Assembly (NCBI GenBank): GCA_013812145.1
Contig: JACCTY010000151.1
Coordinates: 1 to 54,583 of the forward strand
Source: Geodermatophilaceae bacterium
GTDB lineage: Bacteria > Actinomycetota > Actinomycetes > Mycobacteriales > Geodermatophilaceae
Direction of reading: 5' to 3'
DNA length: 54,583 nucleotides
Below the pieces are notes generated by a model. It saw nothing but the letters and a program-made list of their open reading frames with translations. It did no database searches and had not been told where the DNA came from. Below are positions 26,946 to 35,587 of this stretch, piece by piece; positions within the stretch are counted from its first letter, which is position 1, and each line of letters opens with the position of its first letter. Made by a program: the position numbers and the translations under genes.

Positions 26946-27890
26946 ATGGCTGATCATGGCAAGGTAACCGTTGTCGGCGCCGGGTTTTACGGGTCTACGA
27001 CCGCGCAGCGGCTGGCCGAGTTCGACATCTTCGAGACTGTCGTCCTGACCGACATCCTCGAAGGCAAGCCCGAAGGCATCGCACTGGACATCAACCAGTC
27101 CCGGCCCATCGAGGGTTTCGAGACCAATGTCGTGGGGGTCGGCGGCGGGTCGTACGACGGGACCGAGGGTTCAGACGTCGTGGTGATCACTGCCGGGCTG
27201 CCCCGCAAGCCCGGCATGAGCCGGATGGATCTGCTGGAGACGAACGCGAAGATCGTCCGTGGCGTGGCCGAGAGCATCGCGCAGACCTCGCCCGATGCGG
27301 TGCTCGTCGTGGTCTCCAACCCGCTCGATGAGATGACAGCGCTGGCGCAACTGGCGTCCGGTTTCCCCAAGAACCGGGTGCTCGGGCAGGCTGGCATGCT
27401 CGACACCGCACGGTTCGTGAACAATGTCGCCGAGCTGCTGCGGGTGCCGGTTGCATCGGTCTCCTGCCTGACCCTCGGCTCGCACGGCGAGACGATGGTC
27501 CCGGTTCCCTCGCGGTGTCAGGTGGACGGCAAGCCGTTGACCGAGGTGCTCTCCGCTGAGCAGATCGAAGAGGTGGTCACCCGGACCCGCAACGGCGGTG
27601 CCGAGGTCGTCGCGCTGTTGAAGACCGGTTCGGCGTACTACGCGCCGTCGTCCGCCGCGGCGCGGATGGTGAAAAACATCGCGGAGGACACCGGCGCCGA
27701 GCTGCCTGTCTGCGCGTGGGTGGACGGTGAGTACGGCATCTCCGGGGTGTACCTGGGGGTCGTCGCTTCGGTGGGTGCCGGCGGGGTGAAGAAGGTGGTC
27801 GAGGTGCCGCTGACCGAGTCCGAGCTGGCCGGGCTGCGAGCCGCTGCCGAGGCGGTCCGCGCCAAGCAAGCCGACATCGCGAACCTCTGA
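26946..27890 (+). CDS. mdh: malate dehydrogenase (LDH-like type)
   Basis: 314 aa. Oxidises malate to oxaloacetate with NAD+. Dinucleotide motif VVGAGFYGSTTAQRL (11-16 GAGFYG), substrate loop AGLPRKPGMSRMDLL, and catalytic His in CLTLGSHGETMVPV mark the lactate-dehydrogenase-like (MDH-III) class; the active-site Arg after PRKPGMSR favours malate. It lies near icd and sucCD, so four TCA-cycle genes are in this window. Confidence 0.93.
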   Translation: MADHGKVTVVGAGFYGSTTAQRLAEFDIFETVVLTDILEGKPEGIALDINQSRPIEGFETNVVGVGGGSYDGTEGSDVVVITAGLPRKPGMSRMDLLETNAKIVRGVAESIAQTSPDAVLVVVSNPLDEMTALAQLASGFPKNRVLGQAGMLDTARFVNNVAELLRVPVASVSCLTLGSHGETMVPVPSRCQVDGKPLTEVLSAEQIEEVVTRTRNGGAEVVALLKTGSAYYAPSSAAARMVKNIAEDTGAELPVCAWVDGEYGISGVYLGVVASVGAGGVKKVVEVPLTESELAGLRAAAEAVRAKQADIANL

Positions 27891-27896
27891 CTCTGC

Positions 27897-27902
27897 GACA
27901 CT
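27897..27902 (+). promoter_or_regulatory. candidate -10 box for the acidic protein/HEPN pair
   Basis: GACACT within CTGCGACACT, identical to the box before folD, 26 nt before the ATG at 27929 which has a GGAGGAGG ribosome site. Confidence 0.35.
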
Positions 27903-27928
27903 GGGAGATCGACGGCGGAGGAGGACAG

Positions 27929-28252
27929 ATGACGACACTGACCGCCGACAGCGTGCGTGACGAACTCGTGCGGCGCCTTTCCGGGTTGTCAGCAGGGGAC
28001 GTCTCGGTCGAGTCCGTCGACGTGACCGACGAGTGGGGCATCGACGACGATCCGGCAATCCGTCTCGTGCTGCACCTGTCTGATCCCGACGGGGAAACAT
28101 GGGACACGGACGACATAATGAACCTCGGTCATCAAGTGAACACAGTCCTTCAGGACTTCCGCGGGCTGCCCGAGGTACGGACGTTCCTCACCGGCGGGCC
28201 TCCGGAAGACGATCTGCCGATTCCTGACGAAGATAGTCTTGAGCCGGAGTGA
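27929..28252 (+). CDS. acidic protein of unknown function, partner of a HEPN gene
   Basis: 107 aa with about 28 Asp/Glu and few basic residues. Central VRLVLHLSDPDGETWDTDD-like strand-turn and a C-terminal tail DDLPIPDEDSLEPE. ATG with a strong GGAGGAGG site. The stop overlaps the GTG of the frameshifted HEPN gene (GTGA), as in two-gene toxin-antitoxin or defence pairs. No family recognised; not a nucleotidyltransferase. Base composition is visibly less GC-rich than the flanking mdh and icd. Confidence 0.65.
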   Translation: MTTLTADSVRDELVRRLSGLSAGDVSVESVDVTDEWGIDDDPAIRLVLHLSDPDGETWDTDDIMNLGHQVNTVLQDFRGLPEVRTFLTGGPPEDDLPIPDEDSLEPE

Positions 28253-28774
28253 CGGCTCGCGACATTTACCCGAACGAACTGCTACGGCTCGCGAGCGAGC
28301 TGCTCGGCCCGCCCGGGCGAGGCCGAGCCGAGAACGGTACGGCTTCGCCGGGCGGTTTCGACTGCTTACTATGCGCTCTTTCATCGGCTGTCTCGGGACA
28401 TCGCATGGGCAGTCCTTGGCTCGTACGGGAATTCTGCGGCGCACGACTTGGTCCGGTGGATCAGCCATCAAGACTTGCTCGACCTGGCCAGGCAGGTCAT
28501 CGCGCCCTCCCCCAAATTTCAGCCAGTGCTGAGCAGTACGTCGCCAGACCTCAGGGCATTGTGCGAGGCGTTCGTGCGCCTGCAGGGTGCTCGAAACGCA
28601 GCTGACTACGACCACACCTACGCCGTCACCAGAGCGGAGGTTCGCAGCCTGGTGAGCCAGGCGAGGAGAGCCGTCACCATTGCCACAAAGTTGAAAGCTT
28701 CGGGAGATCCGTCGTACGACCGCTTTCTTCGCCTGGCCGTTGGGGCGGTCAGAATCGCCAAGACCCGTTCATGA
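28249..28774 (+). pseudogene. HEPN domain protein gene with a frameshift
   Basis: From GTG 28249 the first frame reads MTARDIYPNELLRLASELLG; from about 28330 the protein-like sequence moves to the +1 frame and reads LRRAVSTAYYALFHRLSRDI, then to the stop at 28774. The join would give a normal HEPN protein of about 174 aa with the Arg-x6-His motif of HEPN RNases (RNAADYDH) and the family hallmark AYYALFH. One extra base near 28324-28330 explains it: a real mutation, a sequencing error, or programmed frameshifting. HEPN proteins act in toxin-antitoxin and defence systems. Confidence 0.7.
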
Positions 28775-28801
28775 CATGACCGGAAGGACCAACTCGAACC
28801 C

Positions 28802-30058
28802 ATGACCCGTATCACCGTCAAGAACCCCGTCGTCGAACTCGACGGCGATGAGATGACCAGGATCATCTGGTCGTTCATCAAGGACCAGCTGATCCTGCCG
28901 TACCTCGATGTCGAGCTGGATTACTACGACCTCGGCATCGAGCGCCGCGACGCCACCGACGACCAGGTCACCGTGGACGCGGCGAATGCCATCAAGCGGC
29001 ACGGCGTCGGTGTGAAGTGCGCGACGATCACGCCGGACGAGGCGCGGGTCTCCGAGTTCGGGTTGAAGAAGATGTGGCGTTCCCCGAACGGCACGATCCG
29101 CAACATCCTCGGCGGCGTGATCTTCCGCGAGCCCATCGTCATGAAGAACATCCCTCGACTCGTGCCGAGCTGGACCAAGCCGATCATCATCGGCCGCCAC
29201 GCCTTTGGCGACCAGTACCGCGCCACGGACTTCGTCGTACCGGGCGAAGGCACGTTGACGATGACCTTCACGCCCGCCGACGGATCGCAGCCAATGGAAC
29301 TCGAGGTGTACCAGTTCCCCGGCGCCGGGGTGGCGCTGGCGATGTACAACCTGGACGAGTCGATCCGGGACTTCGCGCGTGCCTCGCTGCGGTACGGACT
29401 CAACCGCGGCTACCCCGTGTACCTGTCGACGAAGAACACCATCCTCAAGGCGTACGACGGCCGGTTCAAGGACATCTTCGCCGACGTCTATGCCGCTGAA
29501 TTCGCTGCCGACTTTGAGACCGCAGGCCTCACCTACGAGCACCGGCTCATCGACGACATGGTTGCGGCGGCGTTGAAGTGGGAGGGCGGTTACGTCTGGG
29601 CCTGCAAGAACTACGACGGCGACGTGCAGTCCGACACCGTGGCGCAGGGTTTCGGCTCACTCGGCCTGATGACCTCGGTGCTGTTGACGCCGGACGGGCA
29701 GACCGTGGAGGCCGAGGCGGCGCACGGGACGGTGACCCGGCACTTCCGCGAGCACCAGAAGGGCAACCCGACCTCGACGAACCCGATCGCCTCGATCTTC
29801 GCCTGGACTCGAGGGCTGGCCCATCGCGGCACGTTGGACGACACCCCCGAGGTCACCGCATTCGCCGAGACGCTCGAGCGGGTGTGCGTTGACACGGTCG
29901 AGAGCGGCCAGATGACCAAGGACCTGGCGCTGCTGATCAGCGGCGGTACGCCGTACCTGACGACCCAGGACTTCCTCGATGCCATCGCCGGGAACCTGCA
30001 GAAAGCCATGGACGCCCAGCGTCGAGATCGGGCTTTTCAACGCCTCATCGGGCTGTGA
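28802..30058 (+). CDS. icd: NADP-dependent isocitrate dehydrogenase (type II, dimeric)
   Basis: 418 aa. Oxidative decarboxylation of isocitrate to 2-oxoglutarate. N-terminus [18 protein letters not shown], substrate loop [25 protein letters not shown], and [19 protein letters not shown] (NADP site) are those of the eukaryote-like homodimeric class. ATG with GGAAGGA upstream at a slightly long distance. Its stop codon lies inside the left repeat at 30057-30086. Confidence 0.95.
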   Translation: MTRITVKNPVVELDGDEMTRIIWSFIKDQLILPYLDVELDYYDLGIERRDATDDQVTVDAANAIKRHGVGVKCATITPDEARVSEFGLKKMWRSPNGTIRNILGGVIFREPIVMKNIPRLVPSWTKPIIIGRHAFGDQYRATDFVVPGEGTLTMTFTPADGSQPMELEVYQFPGAGVALAMYNLDESIRDFARASLRYGLNRGYPVYLSTKNTILKAYDGRFKDIFADVYAAEFAADFETAGLTYEHRLIDDMVAAALKWEGGYVWACKNYDGDVQSDTVAQGFGSLGLMTSVLLTPDGQTVEAEAAHGTVTRHFREHQKGNPTSTNPIASIFAWTRGLAHRGTLDDTPEVTAFAETLERVCVDTVESGQMTKDLALLISGGTPYLTTQDFLDAIAGNLQKAMDAQRRDRAFQRLIGL

Positions 30059-30086
30059 GGGGTTGATTTCCCCGAGCTGATCATGC
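30057..30086 (+). repeat. left repeat flanking the DUF559 gene
   Basis: The 30 bases begin in the icd stop and contain GGGGTTGATTTCCCC (a small hairpin) followed by CGAGCTGATCATGC. They match the inverted copy at 31017-31046 at 25/30 positions, and the first 20 match the direct copy at 31057-31076 at 19/20. Confidence 0.7.
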
Positions 30087-30116
30087 CTGTTGACAACTGC
30101 GGCACCGTGGCGGCCG

Positions 30117-31022
30117 ATGGGGCATCCTTTGCCGGTGCCCGCAGCCGCCGCTGTCCCACCGGCCCTGGCGGGACGGGTGTTCCGCGGCCGAGACGCCGTC
30201 GCTCGCGGCTGGCTGACGCCACGCCAGCTGCAGGCATGCGTGTGGCGGCGGCTGCTGCGGGGTGTTTATGCCGACGCCGTGCTAGCCGTGAACCACGGAC
30301 TCTTCATCAGCGCCGCCGCACTCGTGATTCCACCGGAGGCGGCGATCGCTGGGCGGAGCGCCGCCTGGCTGTGGGGTGCCGATGACATCGTGGCCGCGCA
30401 GGACCCGGTCGAGATACTGGTGCCGTGGGCACACCGCTTCGGACCAGTAGCCGGCTTGCGGATTCGCACAGTGGGTGAAGTCCCGGCCGACGACGTCGAT
30501 CGCAACGGGCGAGTGCGGGTCACCCGACCTGGCCGAACCGCCACGGACGTGGCGGGCGCCGCGGCCGACCTGATCGAAGCCGTCGTCGCCGTGGACCGGA
30601 TGCTGGCGTCAGGGGCGGTGCGGCCTGCACAGCTCGCCCGGGCGGCCGGCGGACTCGGGGCGGGCCGCGGCACCCGGCAGATACGCCGCGCCGCGGAGCT
30701 CGCGGACGGCCGGAGCGAGTCGCCGCAGGAAAGCCGGCTGCGGGTTCGGCTGGTGCTCGCCGGGCTACCTGCTCCGGTGCCGCAGTACGAGGTGCGGCAC
30801 GATGGCCGATTCGTGGCCCGCGTAGACATGGCGTACCCGGAGCACAAGCTCGCCATCGAGTACGACGGATTGTGGCATGGCGCCCCGGGTCAGCTCGGTC
30901 GCGACCGACGTCGGCTCAACGCCGTGGTGGCGGCCGGATGGCGGGTCGTCCACGTGACCGCTGCGGACCTGCACAAGGTTGATCGAATCGTGGCTGCCGT
31001 GCGCGTTGCGCTGGCCGCATGA
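30117..31022 (+). CDS. DUF559/AbiEi-like protein with C-terminal endonuclease-like domain
   Basis: 301 aa from ATG 30117 (a TTG at 30090 is possible). The N-terminal winged-helix-like part (ARGWLTPRQLQACVWRRLLR, GVYADAV) resembles AbiEi antitoxin domains, and the C-terminal part (RVDMAYPEHKLAIEYDGLWH ... AGWRVVHVTAADL) is the DUF559 Vsr/PD-(D/E)xK-like nuclease fold with D and E-x-D residues in place. Such proteins are common, variable accessory genes in actinobacteria; their role is unproven. It is bracketed by direct and inverted repeats, suggesting insertion between icd and its right neighbour. Not the antitoxin of a visible AbiEii partner. Confidence 0.8.
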   Translation: MGHPLPVPAAAAVPPALAGRVFRGRDAVARGWLTPRQLQACVWRRLLRGVYADAVLAVNHGLFISAAALVIPPEAAIAGRSAAWLWGADDIVAAQDPVEILVPWAHRFGPVAGLRIRTVGEVPADDVDRNGRVRVTRPGRTATDVAGAAADLIEAVVAVDRMLASGAVRPAQLARAAGGLGAGRGTRQIRRAAELADGRSESPQESRLRVRLVLAGLPAPVPQYEVRHDGRFVARVDMAYPEHKLAIEYDGLWHGAPGQLGRDRRRLNAVVAAGWRVVHVTAADLHKVDRIVAAVRVALAA

Positions 31023-31046
31023 TCATCTCGGGGTTTTCAACCCTTC
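31017..31046 (-). repeat. right inverted repeat flanking the DUF559 gene
   Basis: The reverse complement of these 30 bases aligns with 30057-30086 (25/30); mismatches fall mostly in the loop of the small hairpin. It contains the stop codons of both the DUF559 gene (31020-31022) and the convergent fusion gene (31037-31039). Confidence 0.7.
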
Positions 31047-32302
31047 CCAGTGCGCGGAGGGGTTGACTTCCCCGAGGTCGCGAACTCCCACTCGACCCCG
31101 GTCGGGGTGTCGCGTACCTCGACGCCTGCAGCGGCGAGGCTGTCGCGGACGGCGTCTGAGGTCGCGAAGTCCTTCGCCTCCCGAGCGTTCGAGCGAATCC
31201 GCAACAGCGCGTCGACGAAGGGCGCGACGGGAGCTCGCGGGTCCCGACCGCCGTGCTCGGCCAGGCCGCCGAGCCGGACGACCATCGAGCGCAGCAGCGA
31301 ATGGGCATGGTCGGCCTCGTCGGAGGTCAGGGTGTCCGCCGACCAGTCCGCCAGGCTCTGCTCCAACGCCAGGATCGCCGCCACGCAACCCGCTATGTCG
31401 TGGCCGCGCAACGCCGACACGAAGGCGGTCTCGTGCGCGTCGGCGGCCGCCCGCAGCGACGTCGCAACGTTCACCGCCGCCCCCGCACGATCGTCCGCCA
31501 CGGCCGCTGGAGTCACCACGCGCCCGCCCGTGAGCTCGCCGAACGTCACCACGCTGCCGCTCACGAACACCGAACTCAGGCCGCGACGGCGGCTGGTCAC
31601 TGTCCCGTTCCCGACGACGGTCACGGTCTCGGCCGAGGGGTCGAGGATGCAGCCGGTGTGCTCGTCCACGCCGAGCACGAACGCCTCGTCCGGCAGTTCG
31701 CGCTCCAGGAGCGCCAGCCGCCGCTCCCCGAGATAGCAGTACCGGGTGTCGTGGTGGCCGCCCTCGGCGTTGTCGTAGTGCGGGATCACGACGGCGTACA
31801 GGCCCGTCAGCCGGTGGACGAGATCCAGCCCGGGACGCCAGCAGGCCGGCTCGCCGGCCTTGTAGATCTCGTAGACCGGCACCGCGTGCGAGCCCAGCGT
31901 CAACGCGGCGGCGCTGGCGAAAACAACCACGCCCCCGGACCGGACAACGTCCGCGAGCATCACCGGTAACGGGGTTCCGGTCCACTGCCGCAGGGCGTAC
32001 GTCGGACTACCCGGTCCAGCGAACACCCAGCGCGCCGCGCGGAGCGCGGCGAGCGCCCGCTCCCGAGCCAGCCCCTCCACTGGCTCCTCCCGCCAGGACA
32101 GCACGTCGACGCTGCGGCCGACGCTGTCGCAGAAGTACTTCCGCGCGCGGGCGGTGATCTCGTCGGCGTTCTCCTGAAAACCGTATGGCGTGTCGAGCAG
32201 CAGCGCCGGACTGTCGCCGACTAGTTCGAAGAGCCGGCGGTGGACCTTGATCATCGTCGGAGCGGTCTCACCCGAACCCATGACGACCAAGCGGCCGGTC
32301 AT
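31037..32302 (-). CDS. peptidase E/cyanophycinase-like domain fused to a CysS-like C-terminal helical domain
   Basis: 421 aa; ATG 32302 (MTGRLVVMGSGETAP) overlaps the stop of the alpha/beta hydrolase (ATGA). Residues 1-240 resemble the S51/class I GATase-like fold: VMGSGETAPTM start, nucleophile region VVVFASAAALTLGSHAVPVY, then VIPHYDNAEGG and a late DEHTGCILD. Residues about 340-410 (DALLRIRSNAREAKDFATSD..RDSLAAAGVEVRDTPTGVEW) are like the anticodon-side end of cysteinyl-tRNA synthetase. No HIGH/KMSKS synthetase core exists. The last ~10 residues come from the flanking repeat. Function unknown. Confidence 0.72.
   Translation of the reverse strand: MTGRLVVMGSGETAPTMIKVHRRLFELVGDSPALLLDTPYGFQENADEITARARKYFCDSVGRSVDVLSWREEPVEGLARERALAALRAARWVFAGPGSPTYALRQWTGTPLPVMLADVVRSGGVVVFASAAALTLGSHAVPVYEIYKAGEPACWRPGLDLVHRLTGLYAVVIPHYDNAEGGHHDTRYCYLGERRLALLERELPDEAFVLGVDEHTGCILDPSAETVTVVGNGTVTSRRRGLSSVFVSGSVVTFGELTGGRVVTPAAVADDRAGAAVNVATSLRAAADAHETAFVSALRGHDIAGCVAAILALEQSLADWSADTLTSDEADHAHSLLRSMVVRLGGLAEHGGRDPRAPVAPFVDALLRIRSNAREAKDFATSDAVRDSLAAAGVEVRDTPTGVEWEFATSGKSTPPRTGKG
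31057..31076 (+). repeat. direct repeat of the left flank
   Basis: GAGGGGTTGACTTCCCCGAG differs from 30057-30076 by one base and lies exactly 1000 bp from it. It encodes part of the C-terminal tail of the fusion protein on the minus strand. Confidence 0.7.
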
Positions 32303-33138
32303 GCCAGCGCCAGCAGGTCGGCGGCGACCTCCGCCGGGTACTGCGCGTGCACATCGTGGTCCGCCCCGGCGTACCACCTGACGGTCGCCCGCGGAAGCAG
32401 TCGGGCCGCTTCGTCGACCAATGGGCCCGTCGGACCAGCTGGATCGCCGGCGGGGGCGAGCAGCACAGGCACGCCGATGCGCTCATACCGGTCTCGTGGT
32501 CGGTCCTCCCAGAGGCTCCGCAGGATGCGAGCGTGGTGTTCTCGCGCAAGCCGCGGCTCGACAGTTCCGTCCGGACCGACCCGCAGGTTCGCCATCGTGG
32601 CCTGGATGGCGCCGTCGGACCAATCCGGGTGCCGCCGGCGCAGCATCGAGACCATCGACGCGGCGGTGACCCCGGCGAACGGCGGGGGGGCAAGTGAGGC
32701 CCAGCACTGCTCCCAGGAGGCGAACCGGTCACCGAGGTGCAGCCAGCCACCGTCCACGCAGGCCACCGCGTGCACCTCAGCGGAAAACTCGGCATGACGG
32801 AGTACGACGTTGCCGCCCCACGACTGGCCGACAACCACCGGGCGCTCCGAACCGAACTCGGCCGACACGGTGGCCAGGTCTGCCGCGGCGACGGCTGTGC
32901 TGTAGCCGCAGGCGGGTGCGTCCGACTCGCCGTGCCCGCGCAGATCGACCGACACAACGCGATGGCCGGCCGCGACCAGGTGCTCGGCAACGCCACTCCA
33001 GAGCAGGGCGTTGGAGGCCAGGCCGTGCACCAGCAGGAACGGCCGGAGCAGGCCCTCCCACTCGAGGACCCGCAGGCCGACCCCCTCGGTGACAGCCACC
33101 CGCCCCGACACAGGGGTGCCGACGATGGGGGAGTGCAC
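32299..33138 (-). CDS. alpha/beta hydrolase
   Basis: 279 aa; GTG 33138 chosen from a leaderless -10 (TAGGCT) 7 nt upstream. LLVHGLASNALLW (oxyanion HG), VDLRGHGESDAP, nucleophile elbow GQSWGGN with catalytic Ser, acid in LLAPAGDPAG and catalytic His in AGADHDVHAQYP form a full triad. Substrate not predictable (esterase, haloperoxidase-like or epoxide-hydrolase-like). First gene of a two-gene operon with the fusion protein. Confidence 0.88.
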   Translation of the reverse strand: MHSPIVGTPVSGRVAVTEGVGLRVLEWEGLLRPFLLVHGLASNALLWSGVAEHLVAAGHRVVSVDLRGHGESDAPACGYSTAVAAADLATVSAEFGSERPVVVGQSWGGNVVLRHAEFSAEVHAVACVDGGWLHLGDRFASWEQCWASLAPPPFAGVTAASMVSMLRRRHPDWSDGAIQATMANLRVGPDGTVEPRLAREHHARILRSLWEDRPRDRYERIGVPVLLAPAGDPAGPTGPLVDEAARLLPRATVRWYAGADHDVHAQYPAEVAADLLALA

Positions 33139-33145
33139 GCGATCG

Positions 33146-33151
33146 AGCCTA
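33146..33151 (-). promoter_or_regulatory. -10 box of a leaderless promoter (alpha/beta hydrolase)
   Basis: TAGGCT on the minus strand, 7 nt before the GTG at 33138. It is back-to-back with the plus-strand box at 33172-33177. Confidence 0.5.
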
Positions 33152-33171
33152 AGCGCGTCGGCTCCCTCGGT

Positions 33172-33177
33172 TAGTCT
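33172..33177 (+). promoter_or_regulatory. -10 box of a leaderless promoter (small ORF/CNNM gene)
   Basis: TAGTCT lies 7 nt before the GTG of the 16-codon ORF at 33185, so that ORF would begin at the 5' end of the message. Confidence 0.45.
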
Positions 33178-33184
33178 CAGCTGC

Positions 33185-33235
33185 GTGTCGGAGCCTCCGA
33201 GTAGGCCCTGCCGCACCGGGAGCGGTGCGGCATGA
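33185..33235 (+). CDS. possible leaderless 16-aa upstream ORF
   Basis: GTG 33185 placed 7 nt after a -10 box; reads [16 protein letters not shown] and stops at TGA 33233-33235, overlapping the ATG of the CNNM gene (ATGA). Translating it would open the hairpin that covers the downstream ribosome site. A regulatory role is inference. Confidence 0.4.
   Translation: MSEPPSRPCRTGSGAA
33210..33231 (+). promoter_or_regulatory. hairpin presenting the ribosome site of the CNNM gene
   Basis: GCCGCACC (33210-33217) and GGTGCGGC (33224-33231) form a perfect 8-bp stem whose 6-nt loop GGGAGC is the Shine-Dalgarno sequence; the stem touches the ATG at 33232. It may limit ribosome access unless the upstream ORF is translated. 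Confidence 0.5.
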
Positions 33236-34539
33236 CGATCGCACTCGACGTCGTGCTGGTTGTCGTCTTCATCCTGATCGGTGGGCTGTTCGTGGCCGCC
33301 GAGATCTCGCTGATCACCCTTCGCGAGGGACAGCTGCGAAGCCTGGCCGAGCGGGGCAGGCGCGGGGGCCGGCTGGCCAGACTGATGGCCGACCCGAAGC
33401 GGTTCCTCGGCGCCGGGCAGATTGGCGTGACCCTGGCCGGCTTTCTCGCCGCGGCGTTCGGTGCGGCCACCCTCGCGGAGCCGTTCGCGTCCTGGCTCAC
33501 CGATCGGGGTCTGACTCCCGGCCCGGCCAGGGCGATCGCAGTAGTCCTGATCACAGTGATCATCACGTACGTCTCGCTGGTCCTGGGCCAGCTCGCACCC
33601 AAGCGGCTGGCTCTCCAGCGGGCGGAGAGGCTCGCGTTGGTGGTGGCCGGACCGCTGGACCGGATCGCCACCCTGTTGCGGCCGGTGATCCGGCTGTTGT
33701 CCACGTCCACCCACGTCGTCATCCGGATCTTCGGGGGTGACCCCCGTATCCGCGGCGAGGCGATCTCGCAGGAGGAGTTGCGCGACCTGGTGGCAGCGCA
33801 TGAGTCGCTGACCAGCGACGAGCGAACCATGATCGACGAGGTTTTCGCCGCCGGGCAGCGGCAGATCTCCGAGGTGATGATCCCGCGGACAGAGGTGGAC
33901 TTTCTGGAGGCCGGGTTGACCGTCAGCCGGGCCGGCCGTCAGGTCGCGGACTCCCCACATTCCCGGTATCCCGTCGTCGGGCGCAGCCAGGACGACGTGC
34001 TCGGCTTCGTGCACATCCGCGACCTGCTGACGCCTTCGCATCCGGCAGGTCGCGCGGCCACCGTTGGCGACGTCGCCCGTGAGGTCACTCAGCTGCCCGG
34101 CTCGAAGAAGGTTCTGGCGGCCCTGTCGGAGATGCGCCGCAGCGGACATCACCTGGCGATAGTGGTCGACGAGTACGGCGGGACCGACGGCATCGTCACC
34201 CTCGAAGACCTCATCGAGGAGGTGATCGGTGAGATTCGGGACGAGTACGACGAGGCGATCGACGAGCCACGGCACTCGCCGTCCGGGGAGATCGAGGTGG
34301 ACGGCCTGCTGAACCTCGATGACTTCGCCGAGGCGACCGGGCTCGAGCTACCCGAGGGACCGTACGAGACGGCGGCTGGATTCGTGCTGTCCCGGCTGGG
34401 GCAGCTGCCGGTGCTCGGAGACAGCGTTCGTATCGACGGGCGGAGCCTCGACGTACTGGAACTCGACGGCCGGCGGATCGCCCGCCTGCGCCTCGGCCCG
34501 GCCGAGAGCGGAGCTTCGGTCACGTCCGGGAGCGGGTGA
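33232..34539 (+). CDS. CNNM/HlyC-CorC family membrane protein
   Basis: 435 aa. N-terminal DUF21/CNNM transmembrane domain (about 1-150, [20 protein letters not shown]; three to four helices), two CBS domains (about 205-335, [33 protein letters not shown]) and a C-terminal CorC/HlyC domain (about 350-425, [20 protein letters not shown]). Members take part in Mg2+/Co2+ handling; the older hemolysin name is misleading. Its 3' end overlaps the convergent galE by 20 bp. Confidence 0.92.
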   Translation: MTIALDVVLVVVFILIGGLFVAAEISLITLREGQLRSLAERGRRGGRLARLMADPKRFLGAGQIGVTLAGFLAAAFGAATLAEPFASWLTDRGLTPGPARAIAVVLITVIITYVSLVLGQLAPKRLALQRAERLALVVAGPLDRIATLLRPVIRLLSTSTHVVIRIFGGDPRIRGEAISQEELRDLVAAHESLTSDERTMIDEVFAAGQRQISEVMIPRTEVDFLEAGLTVSRAGRQVADSPHSRYPVVGRSQDDVLGFVHIRDLLTPSHPAGRAATVGDVAREVTQLPGSKKVLAALSEMRRSGHHLAIVVDEYGGTDGIVTLEDLIEEVIGEIRDEYDEAIDEPRHSPSGEIEVDGLLNLDDFAEATGLELPEGPYETAAGFVLSRLGQLPVLGDSVRIDGRSLDVLELDGRRIARLRLGPAESGASVTSGSG

Positions 34540-35473
34540 ACTGCCAGGCGTCGGCGACCATGACGTCGATCTCCGGGTGGGCGGGCTCCCACTCGAGCTC
34601 GGCCCGGATCCGCTCGCTGGAGGCGACCAGGACGGCGGGATCGCCGGGCCTGCGCGGGCCGACCTCGACCGGGATCGGATGCCCGGTGACCCGGCGGGCG
34701 GCCTCGACCACTTCGTGCACCGAGAAACCCGCGCCGTTGCCCAGGTTGTAGATCCGGTGCGACCACGGCTGGCAGGCGTCGAGCGCGAGAAGGTGCGCTC
34801 GGGCGAGATCGGCCACGTGGATGTAGTCCCTGACGCAGGTGCCGTCGGGCGTCGGCCAGTCCTCGCCGTGGACGACGAGCTTGTCGCGCTCACCGGTCGC
34901 GACCTGCAGCGCGATCGGGATCAGATGTGTCTCCACGGCGTGCCGCTCGCCGAACCCGTGGTGCGCTCCGGCGACGTTGAAGTAGCGCAAGCTGACCGCA
35001 CCCAGTCCGTGCGCGAGGGCCTCCCCGCCGAGCATCCGGTCGACAGCGAGCTTGCTGTGCCCGTACGTGTTGGTCGGCGCGGTCGACGCGGTCTCGTCGA
35101 TCGGGACCGACTCCGGCTCGCCGTAGGTCGCCGCGGTCGAGGAGAACACGATCCGGCGTACGGCGGCCTTCCGCATCGCGTCGAGCAGCGCCAGGGACCC
35201 GCAGACGTTGTTGCGCCAGTAGAGCTCCGGGCGCTGCTGCGACTCGCCGACGAGGGACTTGGCAGCGAAGTGCAGCACCCCATCGAAGTCGGCGGTCACC
35301 ACCGTGGCGCTGTCGGCGAGATCCGCCGCCACGAAATCCGCACCGGCCGGTACGGCGTCCCGGTGGCCCGTGGACAGGTTGTCGAGCACCGTCACCTCGT
35401 AGCCGGCCTCGAGCAGCTGGGCAGCCACGACGCTTCCGACGTACCCGGCACCTCCGGTCACGAGCAGCTTCAC
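34520..35473 (-). CDS. galE: UDP-glucose 4-epimerase
   Basis: 317 aa; GTG 35473 with GAGAGG upstream. Extended SDR: NAD motif TGGAGYVGS (6-14), [12 protein letters not shown] with catalytic Ser/Thr, YGHSKLAVD with catalytic Tyr and Lys, and [11 protein letters not shown]. Interconverts UDP-glucose and UDP-galactose for cell-wall or polysaccharide sugars. 3' end overlaps the CNNM gene. Confidence 0.92.
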   Translation of the reverse strand: MKLLVTGGAGYVGSVVAAQLLEAGYEVTVLDNLSTGHRDAVPAGADFVAADLADSATVVTADFDGVLHFAAKSLVGESQQRPELYWRNNVCGSLALLDAMRKAAVRRIVFSSTAATYGEPESVPIDETASTAPTNTYGHSKLAVDRMLGGEALAHGLGAVSLRYFNVAGAHHGFGERHAVETHLIPIALQVATGERDKLVVHGEDWPTPDGTCVRDYIHVADLARAHLLALDACQPWSHRIYNLGNGAGFSVHEVVEAARRVTGHPIPVEVGPRRPGDPAVLVASSERIRAELEWEPAHPEIDVMVADAWQFTRSRT

Positions 35474-35587
35474 GGATGTCCTCTCGAAAGGCGCCGACCG
35501 GAAGAGGGTGCCACACGAAGCCGGGCCCAGTCGGTCGAAGATGCGATGATCGGGCGGATCGGCGTCGTACAGAGTGGAGGTCGGCGA

